A stretch of 64,000 nucleotides of DNA from Streptomyces sp. 840.1 (GCF_003751445.1 NZ_RJUU01000001.1:4950001-5014000); one strand, 5' to 3'. Numbered from the stretch's first letter, positions 11,822-20,808 are shown. Notes: generated from the letters alone by a model not told the origin. Made by a program: numbers and translations.

Positions 11822-12499
11822 ATGGTGCCGAAGGCCAAGATCCTCCTGGTCGATGACCGGCCGGAGAATCTGCTGGCGCTGGAGGCCATCCTCTCTGCGC
11901 TCGATCAGACACTGGTGCGGGCATCGTCAGGGGAGGAAGCGCTCAAAGCGCTGCTCACGGACGACTTTGCGGTCATTCTGCTGGATGTGCAGATGCCGGG
12001 CATGGACGGTTTCGAGACCGCCGCGCACATCAAGCGGCGGGAACGGACCCGGGACATCCCGATCATCTTCCTCACCGCGATCAATCACGGTCCGCATCAC
12101 ACCTTCCGGGGTTATGCGGCCGGCGCGGTGGACTACATCTCGAAGCCGTTCGACCCGTGGGTGCTGCGTGCGAAGGTCTCGGTCTTCGTCGAGCTGTACA
12201 TGAAGAACTGCCAGCTCCGGGAGCAGGCGGCGCTGCTGCGGCTCCAGCTCGAAGGCGGCGTGCCCGCCGGCGCCAACCACGAGAAGGAGCCCGCCGGCCT
12301 GCTGGCCGAACTCTCCGCACGGCTCGCGGCCGTCGAGGAGCAGGCCGAGGCCCTGTCCAAGCAGCTCGACGACGAGTCGGCGGACGCCGGAGCGGTGGCC
12401 ACCGCCGCCCATCTCGAACGGAAGCTGACCGGGCTGCGCCGGGCGCTGGACGCCCTGGAGCCCGGCACCAACGGCGGACCGGCACCGCTTCCCTCGTAA
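11822..12499 (+). CDS. osaB: Response regulator OsaB (receiver plus coiled coil, no DNA-binding domain)
   Basis: A 225-residue protein with an N-terminal receiver domain (about 6-125): acidic pair DD11-12, phospho-acceptor Asp55 in LLDVQMPGMDG, Thr85 and Lys108 in SKPF. The rest (about 130-215) is an Ala/Glu/Leu-rich coiled coil with no helix-turn-helix, so it probably acts by protein contact rather than by binding DNA. It lies 245 nt downstream of osaA in the same direction and matches S. coelicolor OsaB, needed for development under osmotic stress. The ATG at 11822 has a GAGGAGGA site about 8 nt upstream; an open frame continues upstream without homology. Whether OsaA is its only partner is inference, since OsaA carries its own receiver. 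Confidence 0.88.
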   Translation: MVPKAKILLVDDRPENLLALEAILSALDQTLVRASSGEEALKALLTDDFAVILLDVQMPGMDGFETAAHIKRRERTRDIPIIFLTAINHGPHHTFRGYAAGAVDYISKPFDPWVLRAKVSVFVELYMKNCQLREQAALLRLQLEGGVPAGANHEKEPAGLLAELSARLAAVEEQAEALSKQLDDESADAGAVATAAHLERKLTGLRRALDALEPGTNGGPAPLPS

Positions 12500-12698
12500 C
12501 GCGTCGGGCCCCTGCCCGTACCGCCCTTTCCCGTTCGGTGTCTTCATGCCGCGACGGCGGCAACTGGCCGTCGGGGCGTGGCGGTCGGCCGTCCGGATGC
12601 GGTGCGGTGCGGATGAGGGCGCGTCAGTTCGCGGCCTCCGCAGGGCGACACGGTCGGGTGAACGGGCACGCGCACGTGTTCACCGCCGCGGAGCCCGG

Positions 12699-12704
12699 TA
12701 ACCT
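12699..12704 (+). promoter_or_regulatory. -10 box of ftsK (leaderless start)
   Basis: TAACCT ends 6 nt before the ftsK ATG (12711), and no ribosome-binding site lies between. This spacing puts the transcription start at or next to the A of the ATG. No good -35 is seen. Confidence 0.55.
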
Positions 12705-12710
12705 CGGCCC

Positions 12711-15494
12711 ATGGCCTCACGTACGTCCGGCAAGGGTTCCCAGGGCACGGCGGGCACCGCGAAGCGCGTCGGCGGTGGCCCGGGACCGGCGAAGAAAGCC
12801 GCGCCCGCGAAGAAGGCCGCCGTCAGGAAGAGCCCGCCCGCGAAGAAGGCTCCGGTCAAGAAGGCGGTCGCCAAGAAGGCGGCCGCGCCCAAACCGGCGC
12901 CCTCACCCACCGGCGGTGTCTACCGCCTGGTGCGCGCCGTGTGGCTCGGTGCGGCACACGCCATCGGCGCGATGTTCCGCGGCATAGGGCGTGGCGCCAA
13001 GGGGCTCGACCCCGCGCACCGCAAGGACGGTGTCGCACTGCTGCTGCTCGGCCTCGCGCTGATCGTCGCAGCGGGCACCTGGTCGAACCTGCGCGGTCCC
13101 GTCGGCGACCTCGTCGAGATGCTCGTCACCGGGGCCTTCGGCCGGCTCGACCTGCTCGTACCGATACTGCTGGGCGCCATCGCCGTACGGCTGATCCTCT
13201 ATCCCGAGAAGCCCGAGGCCAACGGCCGGATCGTCATCGGGCTGTCCGCACTGGTCATCGGGATCCTGGGGCAGGTCCACATCGCCTGCGGATCACCCGG
13301 GCGCGAGGACGGCACCGAGGCCATGCAGGACGCGGGCGGGCTGATCGGCTGGGCCGCGTCCAAACCGCTGATCTTCACCATGGGCGAGGTGCTCGCCGTC
13401 CCGCTGCTCCTGCTGCTCACCGTCTTCGGGCTGCTCGTCGTCACGGCGACCCCGGTGAACGCCATCCCGCAGCGGCTGCGGCAGCTCGGTGTCCGGCTGG
13501 GCGTCGTCGACCCCGTGTACGACCCCGGCGCGCAGGACGAGAGCGACGACGACCGGTACGACGAGCAGTGGCGCGAGGCGCTGCCCGCCGGCTCCCGGCG
13601 CTCGCCCCGGCGTTCCGCCGCGTCCGAGCCGTCCGAGGTGTACGACACCGACCAGGTCGAGGCCGAAGCCCTCGCCAAGCGCCGCGGCCGGCCGCGCCGG
13701 CCCTCCGCGCAGCCCGCGATGAACCGCACCATGGACGCGGTGGACGTCGCCGCCGCCGCTGCCGCCGCGCTGGACGGCGCCGTGCTCAACGGCATGCCGC
13801 CCTCGCCCGTCGTCGCGGACCTCACCCAGGGCGTCTCCGTGGACCGTGAGCGCACGGGCACGCCGGTGCCGGGGGCCAGGGAGGCCGAGCCGGCCCGGAG
13901 GCCGGGGGAGAGGGCGTCCTCGCCCTCCGGTGGCGTCCCCGACCTCACCAAGCCGGTGCCCGAGCGGTCGGAGTCGCAGCCGCTGCCGGCCCGCGCCGAG
14001 CAGCTCCAGCTCTCCGGCGACATCACGTACTCACTGCCCTCGCTCGACCTGCTGGAGCGAGGCGGCCCAGGCAAGACCCGCAGCGCCGCCAACGACGCGA
14101 TCGTCGCGTCACTGACCAACGTCTTCACCGAGTTCAAGGTCGACGCGGCCGTCACCGGCTTCACCCGCGGGCCCACGGTGACGCGGTACGAGGTGGAGCT
14201 CGGCCCGGCCGTGAAGGTCGAGCGGATCACGGCGCTCGCCAAGAACATCGCGTACGCCGTCGCCAGTCCGGACGTCCGGATCATCTCCCCGATCCCGGGG
14301 AAGTCCGCGGTCGGCATCGAGATCCCCAACAGCGACCGCGAGATGGTCAACCTCGGTGATGTGCTGCGCCTCGCGGACGCCGCCGAGGACGACCACCCCA
14401 TGCTGGTCGCACTCGGCAAGAACGTCGAGGGCGGCTACGAGATGGCCAACCTGGCGAAGATGCCGCACGTCCTGGTGGCCGGTGCGACCGGGTCCGGGAA
14501 GTCCTCCTGCATCAACTGCCTGATCACCTCCGTGATGATAAGGGCGACCCCGGAGGACGTCCGGATGGTGCTGGTCGACCCCAAGCGCGTCGAGCTGACC
14601 GCGTACGAGGGCATTCCGCACCTGATCACGCCGATCATCACCAACCCCAAGAAGGCCGCCGAGGCGCTCCAGTGGGTCGTGCGCGAGATGGACCTGCGCT
14701 ACGACGACCTCGCCGCGTTCGGGTACCGGCACATCGACGACTTCAACCACGCCGTGCGCACCGGGAAGCTCAAGACTCCGGAGGGCAGCGAACGGGAGCT
14801 GTCGCCGTACCCCTACCTGCTCGTGATCGTCGACGAGCTGGCCGACCTGATGATGGTGGCTCCGCGTGACGTCGAGGACTCGATCGTCCGCATCACCCAG
14901 CTGGCCCGCGCCGCAGGTATCCATCTGGTCCTCGCCACCCAGCGCCCCTCGGTGGATGTCGTCACCGGTCTGATCAAAGCGAACGTGCCCTCCCGGCTCG
15001 CCTTCGCGACCTCCTCGCTCGCGGACAGCCGGGTCATCCTCGACCAGCCCGGAGCCGAGAAGCTCATCGGAAAGGGTGACGGGCTGTTCCTCCCGATGGG
15101 TGCGAACAAGCCGACCCGTATGCAGGGCGCCTTCGTCACCGAGGACGAGGTCTCCGCGGTGGTCCAGCACTGCAAGGACCAGATGGCCCCGGTGTTCCGC
15201 GAGGACGTGGTGGTCGGCACCAAGCAGAAGAAGGAGATCGACGAGGACATCGGCGACGACCTGGATCTGCTCTGCCAGGCCGTCGAGCTGGTCGTCTCGA
15301 CCCAGTTCGGATCCACCTCGATGCTCCAGCGCAAGCTGCGGGTGGGGTTCGCCAAGGCAGGCCGGCTGATGGACCTCATGGAGTCGCGGAACATCGTCGG
15401 CCCCAGCGAGGGATCCAAGGCGCGCGACGTCATGGTGAAGCCGGACGAGCTCGACGGAGTGTTGGCGCTGGTTCGCGGGGAAACCGGTTCGTGA
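12711..15494 (+). CDS. ftsK: DNA translocase FtsK/SpoIIIE
   Basis: A 927-residue membrane-anchored dsDNA pump that clears chromosomes from closing septa, in Streptomyces mainly at sporulation. A Lys/Ala/Pro-rich, histone-H1-like tail (about 10-65, repeated AKKA/PAKK) precedes four predicted membrane segments (about 100-250), a variable linker (about 280-430), the alpha/beta ATPase motor with Walker A GATGSGKSS (Lys597) and Walker B LLVIVDELADL, and a C-terminal gamma winged helix (about 850-925) that reads KOPS/SRS-like sequences. Length is normal for actinobacterial FtsK. Start ATG has a -10 box only 6 nt upstream, so the mRNA is probably leaderless. The basic tail is a visible oddity and may bind DNA or be disordered. 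Confidence 0.95.
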   Translation: MASRTSGKGSQGTAGTAKRVGGGPGPAKKAAPAKKAAVRKSPPAKKAPVKKAVAKKAAAPKPAPSPTGGVYRLVRAVWLGAAHAIGAMFRGIGRGAKGLDPAHRKDGVALLLLGLALIVAAGTWSNLRGPVGDLVEMLVTGAFGRLDLLVPILLGAIAVRLILYPEKPEANGRIVIGLSALVIGILGQVHIACGSPGREDGTEAMQDAGGLIGWAASKPLIFTMGEVLAVPLLLLLTVFGLLVVTATPVNAIPQRLRQLGVRLGVVDPVYDPGAQDESDDDRYDEQWREALPAGSRRSPRRSAASEPSEVYDTDQVEAEALAKRRGRPRRPSAQPAMNRTMDAVDVAAAAAAALDGAVLNGMPPSPVVADLTQGVSVDRERTGTPVPGAREAEPARRPGERASSPSGGVPDLTKPVPERSESQPLPARAEQLQLSGDITYSLPSLDLLERGGPGKTRSAANDAIVASLTNVFTEFKVDAAVTGFTRGPTVTRYEVELGPAVKVERITALAKNIAYAVASPDVRIISPIPGKSAVGIEIPNSDREMVNLGDVLRLADAAEDDHPMLVALGKNVEGGYEMANLAKMPHVLVAGATGSGKSSCINCLITSVMIRATPEDVRMVLVDPKRVELTAYEGIPHLITPIITNPKKAAEALQWVVREMDLRYDDLAAFGYRHIDDFNHAVRTGKLKTPEGSERELSPYPYLLVIVDELADLMMVAPRDVEDSIVRITQLARAAGIHLVLATQRPSVDVVTGLIKANVPSRLAFATSSLADSRVILDQPGAEKLIGKGDGLFLPMGANKPTRMQGAFVTEDEVSAVVQHCKDQMAPVFREDVVVGTKQKKEIDEDIGDDLDLLCQAVELVVSTQFGSTSMLQRKLRVGFAKAGRLMDLMESRNIVGPSEGSKARDVMVKPDELDGVLALVRGETGS

Positions 15495-15517
15495 GGGTTT
15501 TGGTTCGTGAGGGTTTT
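15486..15517 (+). repeat. 16-bp tandem duplication across the ftsK stop codon
   Basis: GGTTCGTGAGGGTTTT occurs twice head to tail (15486-15501 and 15502-15517). The first copy contains the ftsK stop codon TGA (15492-15494). It looks like a recent slippage duplication with no effect on the protein. Confidence 0.85.
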
Positions 15518-15644
15518 GCGGGCAACCGTTTCGCCGGGTCGTACGTCAAGTTGAAGGGAGGGACAGCAGGATGTCCTTCCGGGGGGCTGTCCGGCGAATC
15601 AGGCTCTGTTCGAATCTGATGGCGTACAAAGTGCTCCCTCCCGG

Positions 15645-15675
15645 TTGCCCCACCCTTTCTCACCCCCCCTAGACT
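15645..15675 (+). promoter_or_regulatory. Putative promoter of the RodZ-like gene
   Basis: TTGCCC (15645-15650) and TAGACT (15670-15675) are separated by 19 nt and lie 39 nt before the GTG start at 15715. The -10 is good; the spacer is slightly long. Confidence 0.5.
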
Positions 15676-15714
15676 GAACATCCAGCAGGTGGCTCACGCT
15701 CGAAAGGCGCCCCC

Positions 15715-16515
15715 GTGTCCATCGGCAACTCCCCCGAAGACGACCGGCCTTCGATCGGTCGAGTGCTCCAGCAGGCTCGTATCGCCGCAGGTCTCACGGT
15801 CGAAGAGGTCAGCACGTCCACCCGGGTGCGCATCCCCATCGTGCACGCGATCGAGGACGACGACTTCTCCCGCTGCGGCGGTGACGTGTATGCGCGCGGC
15901 CACATCCGTACGCTGGCACGTGCCGTCGCCATCGATCCGGAACCGCTGGTCTCGCAGTACGACGGCGAGCACGGCGGCCGTCCCTCGCCCACGCCGGCGG
16001 CTCCGCTGTTCGAGGCCGAGCGGATCCGTTCCGAACCCCGCCGGCCCAACTGGACCGCGGCCATGGTCGCGGCGATCGTCGCCGTGGTCGGGTTCGTCGG
16101 CTTCACGTTCTTCAAGGGCGGCGACGACTCCCCGACGGCCGGCCAGGTCGCCGAGGGCCCGACGTCGGCCAAGACCAGCCCCAAACCGGCGAGCAGCAAG
16201 CCCGCCGACCCCAAGCCGGCCCCGTCCGACAGCGCCATCGCCGCGGCGCCGCAGGACAAGGTGACGGTCAGGCTCAGCGCCAGTCAGGGCAAGAGCTGGA
16301 TCTCCGCCAAGGACCACAACGGCCGGCTGCTCTTCGACGGGCTGCTCCAGCAGGGCCAGTCGAAGACGTTCCAGGACAAGGAGCGGGTCGACCTCGTCCT
16401 CGGTGACGCCGGGTCGGTCGAGCTCTTCGTCAACGGCAAGAAGGTCGAGGACCAGTTCCAGCCCGGTCAGGTGGAGCGGCTCTCGTACACCAAGGGTGAC
16501 CCCGAGGTCGGCTGA
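15715..16515 (+). CDS. RodZ-like membrane helix-turn-helix protein
   Basis: A 266-residue bitopic membrane protein. Residues about 12-85 form a Cro/HTH_25-type domain ([20 protein letters not shown]...), followed by a basic linker, one membrane helix at about 114-135, a Pro/Ala/Lys-rich extracytoplasmic stretch and a C-terminal DUF4115 beta domain (about 180-265). This is the RodZ architecture; in rod-shaped bacteria RodZ links MreB to the wall machinery. In actinobacteria the gene sits next to ftsK and pgsA, as here. The GTG start follows a short AAAGG site. A strong terminator follows, so it is probably monocistronic. Whether it works with MreB in Streptomyces is not shown by the sequence. 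Confidence 0.82.
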   Translation: MSIGNSPEDDRPSIGRVLQQARIAAGLTVEEVSTSTRVRIPIVHAIEDDDFSRCGGDVYARGHIRTLARAVAIDPEPLVSQYDGEHGGRPSPTPAAPLFEAERIRSEPRRPNWTAAMVAAIVAVVGFVGFTFFKGGDDSPTAGQVAEGPTSAKTSPKPASSKPADPKPAPSDSAIAAAPQDKVTVRLSASQGKSWISAKDHNGRLLFDGLLQQGQSKTFQDKERVDLVLGDAGSVELFVNGKKVEDQFQPGQVERLSYTKGDPEVG

Positions 16516-16541
16516 CCTCGCTGCTCCACGGTGCACGCCCT

Positions 16542-16579
16542 GCGGCGAGCGCCCGGCCACCACGCCGGGCGCTCGCCGC
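16542..16579 (+). terminator. Strong intrinsic terminator
   Basis: A perfect 16-bp stem (GCGGCGAGCGCCCGGC / GCCGGGCGCTCGCCGC) with a 6-nt loop (CACCAC) is followed by TTTGTT. It ends the RodZ-like transcript and insulates rimO. Confidence 0.92.
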
Positions 16580-16635
16580 TTTGTTACTCCCTGTAACCGT
16601 GGAACCTGCACGCGGGGGCCAGTGCCGGGACAAAG

Positions 16636-16641
16636 TAGTCT
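16636..16641 (+). promoter_or_regulatory. -10 box of rimO (leaderless start)
   Basis: TAGTCT ends 7 nt before the rimO ATG (16649), with no ribosome-binding site between, which suggests a leaderless mRNA for the rimO-pgsA-cinA operon. Confidence 0.5.
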
Positions 16642-16648
16642 TGAGCCC

Positions 16649-18127
16649 ATGCCCGAACGCCGTACCGTCGCCCTTGTCACTCTTGGCTGCGCCCGTAACG
16701 AGGTGGACTCGGAGGAGCTCGCAGGCCGCTTGGCAGCGGACGGCTGGGAGCTCGTCGAGGATGCCTCCGATGCCGATGTCGCCGTGGTCAACACCTGTGG
16801 ATTCGTCGAGGCCGCCAAGAAGGACTCCGTCGATGCCCTGCTCGAAGCCAATGATCTGAAGGACCACGGCCGCACCCAGGCCGTCGTCGCCGTCGGCTGC
16901 ATGGCCGAGCGCTACGGCAAGGACCTCGCCGAGGCCCTGCCGGAAGCGGACGGAGTCCTCGGATTCGATGACTACGCAGACATCTCGGACCGCCTCCAGA
17001 CCATCCTCAACGGCGGCATCCACGCCTCGCACACCCCGCGCGACCGCCGCAAGCTGCTGCCGATCAGCCCGGCCGAGCGCCAGGACGCCACCGTGGCCCT
17101 GCCCGGCCACGCCCAGGAAGCCGTACCGGCCCCCGCCGACCTCCCGGAAGGCGTCGCCCCCGTCTCCGGCCCCAGGGCACCCCTGCGCCGCCGGCTGGGC
17201 ACCAGCCCCGTCGCCTCCGTGAAGCTGGCCTCCGGCTGCGACCGCCGCTGCTCCTTCTGCGCCATCCCGTCCTTCCGCGGCTCCTTCATCTCGCGCCGCC
17301 CCTCGGACGTCCTGGGTGAGACCAGGTGGCTGGCCGAGCAGGGCGTCAAGGAGGTCATGCTCGTCTCCGAGAACAACACCTCCTACGGCAAGGACCTCGG
17401 CGACATCCGGCTGCTGGAGACGCTGCTCCCGGAGCTCGCCGACGTCGACGGGATCGAGCGCATCCGGGTCAGCTACCTGCAGCCCGCCGAGATGCGGCCC
17501 GGCCTCATCGACGTACTGACCTCGACGCCGAAGGTCGCGCCGTACTTCGACCTCTCCTTCCAGCACTCGGCCCCCGGCGTGCTGCGCGCGATGCGCAGGT
17601 TCGGTGACACGGACAGCTTCCTGGAGCTGCTGGACACCATCCGGAGCAAGGCGCCGCAGGCCGGTGCCCGCTCCAACTTCATCGTCGGCTTCCCCGGCGA
17701 GACCGAGGCGGACCTGGCGGAGCTGGAGCGGTTCCTCACCGGTGCGCGTCTCGACGCCATCGGCGTCTTCGGCTACTCCGACGAGGACGGCACCGAGGCG
17801 GTCGGATACGCCGACAAGCTGGACGCCGACACCATCGCGGAACGGCTGGCGCACATCTCGCAGCTGGCCGAGGAGCTGACCTCCCAGCGCGCCGAGGAGC
17901 GCGTCGGAGACACGCTCCAGGTGCTCGTCGAATCGGTCGAGGCGACCGAGGACGAGTCGCGCGCCGTGGGCCGCGCCGCCCACCAGGCTCCCGAAACGGA
18001 CGGCCAGGTGCTCTTCACCGCACGCGAGGGACTCGTCCCGGGCCGTATGGTCGAGGCAAAGGCAGTGGGCACCGAGGGAGTCGACCTGGTGGCCGAATGC
18101 CGTGAGCTTGCGGAGGTGGCCAGATGA
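16649..18127 (+). CDS. rimO: Ribosomal protein S12 methylthiotransferase RimO
   Basis: A 492-residue radical-SAM enzyme that adds a methylthio group to a conserved Asp of ribosomal protein S12. The N-terminal UPF0004 domain opens with [14 protein letters not shown] (Cys14), which separates RimO from MiaB; further Cys residues ([18 protein letters not shown]) complete the auxiliary cluster. The radical-SAM cluster motif CDRRCSFC (Cys197, Cys201, Cys204) is intact, and a TRAM domain ends the protein. An insertion rich in Ala/Pro (about 130-190) separates the two domains. The start ATG has a -10 box 7 nt upstream. The stop overlaps the pgsA start (ATGA), so the two are translationally coupled. 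A second methylthiotransferase, miaB, lies at 48.3 kb. Confidence 0.95.
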   Translation: MPERRTVALVTLGCARNEVDSEELAGRLAADGWELVEDASDADVAVVNTCGFVEAAKKDSVDALLEANDLKDHGRTQAVVAVGCMAERYGKDLAEALPEADGVLGFDDYADISDRLQTILNGGIHASHTPRDRRKLLPISPAERQDATVALPGHAQEAVPAPADLPEGVAPVSGPRAPLRRRLGTSPVASVKLASGCDRRCSFCAIPSFRGSFISRRPSDVLGETRWLAEQGVKEVMLVSENNTSYGKDLGDIRLLETLLPELADVDGIERIRVSYLQPAEMRPGLIDVLTSTPKVAPYFDLSFQHSAPGVLRAMRRFGDTDSFLELLDTIRSKAPQAGARSNFIVGFPGETEADLAELERFLTGARLDAIGVFGYSDEDGTEAVGYADKLDADTIAERLAHISQLAEELTSQRAEERVGDTLQVLVESVEATEDESRAVGRAAHQAPETDGQVLFTAREGLVPGRMVEAKAVGTEGVDLVAECRELAEVAR

Positions 18128-18876
18128 CCGGAGCGCCGGCATCCGCGACAGGGGGCTCCGGCGCTACGCCGGTCCGCGGCGGGAAGCTGGGCACTGCGGC
18201 CGTCAACCAGGCCAGCCTGTGGAACATCGCCAACCTGCTCACCATGGCGAGGCTGGTGCTGGTCCCCGGCTTCGTCATGCTGCTGCTCCACAACGGCGGA
18301 TACGACCCGGCGTGGCGCTCCTTCGCCTGGGCGGCCTTCGCCATCGCCATGATCACCGACCTGTTCGACGGGCATCTGGCGCGCACCTACAACCTGGTCA
18401 CCGACTTCGGGAAGATCGCCGACCCGATCGCCGACAAGGCGATCATGGGCGCGGCGCTGATCTGCCTGTCGTACCTGGGCGATCTGCCCTGGTGGGTCAC
18501 GGGCGTGATCCTCTTCCGCGAGCTCGGCATCACCGTGCTGCGGTTCTGGGTGATCCGGCACGGGGTGATCCCGGCCAGCCGCGGCGGGAAGATGAAGACG
18601 CTGTCGCAGGGCATCGCCGTCGGGATGTACGTCCTGGCGCTCACCGGACCGCTGGCGACGCTGCGGTTCTGGGTGATGGCGGTGGCCGTCGTGCTGACGG
18701 TCGTCACCGGTCTGGACTACGTGCGCCAGGCGATCGTGCTGCGCCGCCAGGGGCTCGCCGCGGAGCGGTCGGCTGCGGCGCAGGAAGCCGTCGAGGCGGC
18801 CGCGGAGGCGCCCGGGGGCGCGGACAGGGTCTCCGGAGCCCCCGGGGCCCGTGGAGCGGCGGAGGCCGAGCGGTGA
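18124..18876 (+). CDS. pgsA: CDP-diacylglycerol-glycerol-3-phosphate phosphatidyltransferase
   Basis: A 250-residue integral membrane enzyme that makes phosphatidylglycerophosphate from CDP-diacylglycerol and glycerol-3-phosphate, the first committed step to phosphatidylglycerol. The CDP-alcohol phosphotransferase signature (D-x2-D-G-x2-A-R-x8-G-x3-D-x3-D) is complete at about 79-102: [10 protein letters not shown] followed by [11 protein letters not shown]. About five membrane helices are predicted; the tail after 210 is Ala/Glu-rich and hydrophilic. It overlaps rimO by 4 nt at its start and cinA by 4 nt at its end (GTGA), so all three are coupled. Actinobacteria carry several PgsA paralogues, so the glycerophosphate specificity rests on the pgsA-cinA-clgR synteny. 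Confidence 0.9.
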   Translation: MTGAPASATGGSGATPVRGGKLGTAAVNQASLWNIANLLTMARLVLVPGFVMLLLHNGGYDPAWRSFAWAAFAIAMITDLFDGHLARTYNLVTDFGKIADPIADKAIMGAALICLSYLGDLPWWVTGVILFRELGITVLRFWVIRHGVIPASRGGKMKTLSQGIAVGMYVLALTGPLATLRFWVMAVAVVLTVVTGLDYVRQAIVLRRQGLAAERSAAAQEAVEAAAEAPGGADRVSGAPGARGAAEAER

Positions 18877-19382
18877 CAGCCGCGGCGCAGGTGCTGCGAC
18901 TGCTCGTCGAGCGGGGGGAGACCCTGGCCGTGGCGGAGTCGCTGACCGGCGGCCTGGTGGCGGCCGAGTTGACGGCAGTACCCGGTGCCTCGCACTCCTT
19001 CCGCGGGTCCGTGACGGCCTATGCGACCCCCCTCAAGAGTGAAGTCCTGGGTGTGGATCCGGCCCTTCTCGCGTCGCGCGGCGCGGTGGACCCCGAGGTG
19101 GCCCGCCAGATGGCCGCGGGCGTGCGCCGGGTCCTCGGATCCGACTGGGGGCTGGCCACGACCGGAGTAGCCGGCCCCGAGCCGCAGGACGGCCGGCCGG
19201 TGGGAACGGTCTTCGTCGCAGCCTGCGGGCCTGACGGTGAGGCGAAAGTGGCCACACTGCGGTTGAACGGCGGACGAGCGGACATCCGTAATGAGAGTGT
19301 ACGGAGCGTGCTCGATCTGCTCTCCGGCGAACTCCGCGGGTACGCGAGCGCACAGGATACGGAACAGATCGGGGGGAATTGA
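18873..19382 (+). CDS. cinA: CinA-family nicotinamide-nucleotide amidohydrolase (PncC type)
   Basis: A 169-residue stand-alone CinA C-terminal domain. Proteins of this type deamidate nicotinamide mononucleotide in NAD salvage. The signature blocks are present: VAESLTGGLVAAELT (about 19-33), the GSVTAYATPLKSEVLGV segment with the catalytic Ser/Tyr/Lys neighbourhood, and TTGVAGPEPQDGRPVGTVF (about 93-111). The N-terminal molybdopterin-like domain of full-length CinA is absent, as usual in actinobacteria. The GTG start overlaps the pgsA stop. The link with clgR downstream is conserved synteny. Confidence 0.9.
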   Translation: MTAAAQVLRLLVERGETLAVAESLTGGLVAAELTAVPGASHSFRGSVTAYATPLKSEVLGVDPALLASRGAVDPEVARQMAAGVRRVLGSDWGLATTGVAGPEPQDGRPVGTVFVAACGPDGEAKVATLRLNGGRADIRNESVRSVLDLLSGELRGYASAQDTEQIGGN

Positions 19383-19491
19383 TGTTTGCAGCCCTGAGTG
19401 AACACGACATCGCTCCCCGCACGGCCGCGGCGCTAGGCGGTACGGTGGGGCGTGAAGGATGCGGCTACGCGGTCCGAGGAGGGAGCCACCG

Positions 19492-19875
19492 ATGATTCTG
19501 CTCCGTCGCCTGCTTGGTGACGTGCTGCGTCGGCAGCGCCAGCGCCAAGGCCGTACTCTGCGCGAAGTCTCCTCGTCCGCCCGAGTTTCGCTCGGCTATC
19601 TCTCCGAGGTGGAGCGGGGGCAGAAGGAGGCATCCTCCGAACTGCTCTCCGCCATTTGCGACGCGCTTGACGTACGGATGTCCGAGCTCATGCGTGAAGT
19701 GAGCGATGATCTGTCGCTGGCTGAACTGGCCGAGTCGGCAGCAGCCGGCGACCCGGTACCCGTACCGGTGCGCCCCAGGCTCAATTCCGTCTCCGTTTCT
19801 TCGGTGGCGGGTGTGCCGACGGGTCGGGTGACCATCAAGGCGCCTGCGGAAGCGGTGGATGTCGTCGCCGCCTGA
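19492..19875 (+). CDS. clgR: ClgR, XRE-family activator of clp/lon protease genes
   Basis: A 127-residue regulator with an N-terminal XRE helix-turn-helix (about 5-65; the core [21 protein letters not shown] is strongly conserved). ClgR activates clpP1, clpC and lon in Streptomyces and its relatives in mycobacteria and corynebacteria. It is itself a Clp substrate; the very C-terminus (...VDVVAA) ends in the Ala-Ala that acts as a degradation signal in Streptomyces lividans ClgR, giving feedback control. The ATG is preceded by GAGGAGGGA about 8 nt upstream. It lies 109 nt after cinA and may share its transcript. A strong terminator follows. I did not find a clear ClgR operator in front of it. 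Confidence 0.92.
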   Translation: MILLRRLLGDVLRRQRQRQGRTLREVSSSARVSLGYLSEVERGQKEASSELLSAICDALDVRMSELMREVSDDLSLAELAESAAAGDPVPVPVRPRLNSVSVSSVAGVPTGRVTIKAPAEAVDVVAA

Positions 19876-19900
19876 CCCGCTCGGTTCGGTCTGAATCCGG

Positions 19901-19935
19901 AGCCCCGGACTTCCCCTCAGGGGAGGTCCGGGGCT
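19901..19935 (+). terminator. Terminator of clgR
   Basis: The stem AGCCCCGGAC / GTCCGGGGCT extends through a 2-nt internal mismatch to CCCC/GGGG, with a 3-nt loop, 25 nt after the clgR stop. Confidence 0.85.
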
Positions 19936-20084
19936 TCTGCGTGTGTTGTCCGCGTAATGGCGGGCAGGCGGTCTGTGTGAGACCGGGGAACGATCTCGAT
20001 CGGAGACTCCCCGGATGACCGTTTTGCTTCGTTTGTGCCATCGTGGGTGGTGCTGAACGGAACGGATACAGATCGGAGACGTGC

Positions 20085-20555
20085 ATGTCTGTGGTGAAGA
20101 GCCCGCTGTCCGAGGCCGACCTCAAGTCTGTCGGCGGTGCGCTCCAGGGTGCCCTGGTGGATCTCGTCGACCTCTCGCTGGTCGCGAAGCAGGTTCACTG
20201 GAACGTGGTGGGGCCACGCTTCAGGTCCGTGCACCTTCAGCTCGACGAGGTCGTCGACACCGCCCGCCAGCACTCCGACACGGTTGCCGAACGGGCCTCC
20301 GCGCTCGGCGTCAATCCGGACGGGCGGTCGGGGACGATCGCCAGGACCACGGCCATCGACTCCGTGCCCGAGGGCTGGGTCAAGGACGTGGACGCGGTAC
20401 GGACGCTGGTCGACGCCCTCGGTGTGGTGATCGGCCGGATGCGGGAGCGGATCGAGGTGACCGGCGACCCGGATCCGGTCAGCCAGGACATCCTGATCGC
20501 GCTGACCGCTGATCTCGAGAAGCACGCGTGGATGTTCCAGGCCGAGAGCGCCTGA
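20085..20555 (+). CDS. dpsC: Dps-family ferritin-like protein (DpsC-like)
   Basis: A 156-residue four-helix ferritin-like protein that forms dodecamers, oxidises and stores iron and condenses the nucleoid under stress. The Dps signature is visible: VDLSLVAKQVHWNVVGPRF (about 28-46, ligand His in KQVHWN), then SVHLQLDEVVDTARQHSDTVAER with the Asp/Glu ligands of the ferroxidase site. It has no long basic N-terminal tail, so DNA binding may be weak. The position after clgR matches S. coelicolor DpsC. The start ATG is preceded by CGGAG. It is followed within 50 nt by csbD and both probably share a transcript ending at the hairpin at 20809. Confidence 0.85.
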   Translation: MSVVKSPLSEADLKSVGGALQGALVDLVDLSLVAKQVHWNVVGPRFRSVHLQLDEVVDTARQHSDTVAERASALGVNPDGRSGTIARTTAIDSVPEGWVKDVDAVRTLVDALGVVIGRMRERIEVTGDPDPVSQDILIALTADLEKHAWMFQAESA

Positions 20556-20603
20556 TCCCGCCCCTGCCCCATCCGAGTTTTCCCTTTCATTCGAGGAGTC
20601 ACC

Positions 20604-20798
20604 ATGACTGACGGAAGCCAGAAGGACAAGATCACCGGCAAGGCCAAGGAGGCCATGGGCAAGATGACCGGTGACCGCCGCAAGGAGGCCGAGGGCAAGG
20701 CGGACCAGGCGAAGGGCAAGACCAAGGACGCCATGGGCGGCGCCAAGGAGCGCGCCGAGGGCGTCAAGGACTCCCTGGCCGACAACGACAAGAGCTGA
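20604..20798 (+). CDS. CsbD-family stress protein
   Basis: A 64-residue, highly charged protein (Lys/Asp/Glu/Ala-rich, no aromatic or Cys residues) with the CsbD pattern KDKITGKAKEAMGKMTGD followed by a second EGKADQAKGK half. Such proteins are abundant under general stress in many bacteria; biochemical role unknown. Strong GAGGAG site before the ATG. Located 48 nt after dpsC, consistent with a joint stress operon. Confidence 0.88.
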   Translation: MTDGSQKDKITGKAKEAMGKMTGDRRKEAEGKADQAKGKTKDAMGGAKERAEGVKDSLADNDKS

Positions 20799-20808
20799 GT
20801 CCCGGAAG

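Noticed and set aside
19382..19495. 37-codon ORF between cinA and clgR, overlapping the first by TGATG and the second by ATGA
   Set aside because: The overlaps look like coupled translation, but third-position GC is too low for Streptomyces, a rare CTA codon is present and there is no ribosome-binding site. More probably 5' leader of clgR.
20045..20069. SigB-like promoter before dpsC (GGGT-N15-GGATAC)
   Set aside because: Fits only 5 of 6 in the -10 and would start transcription inside the ribosome-binding site.
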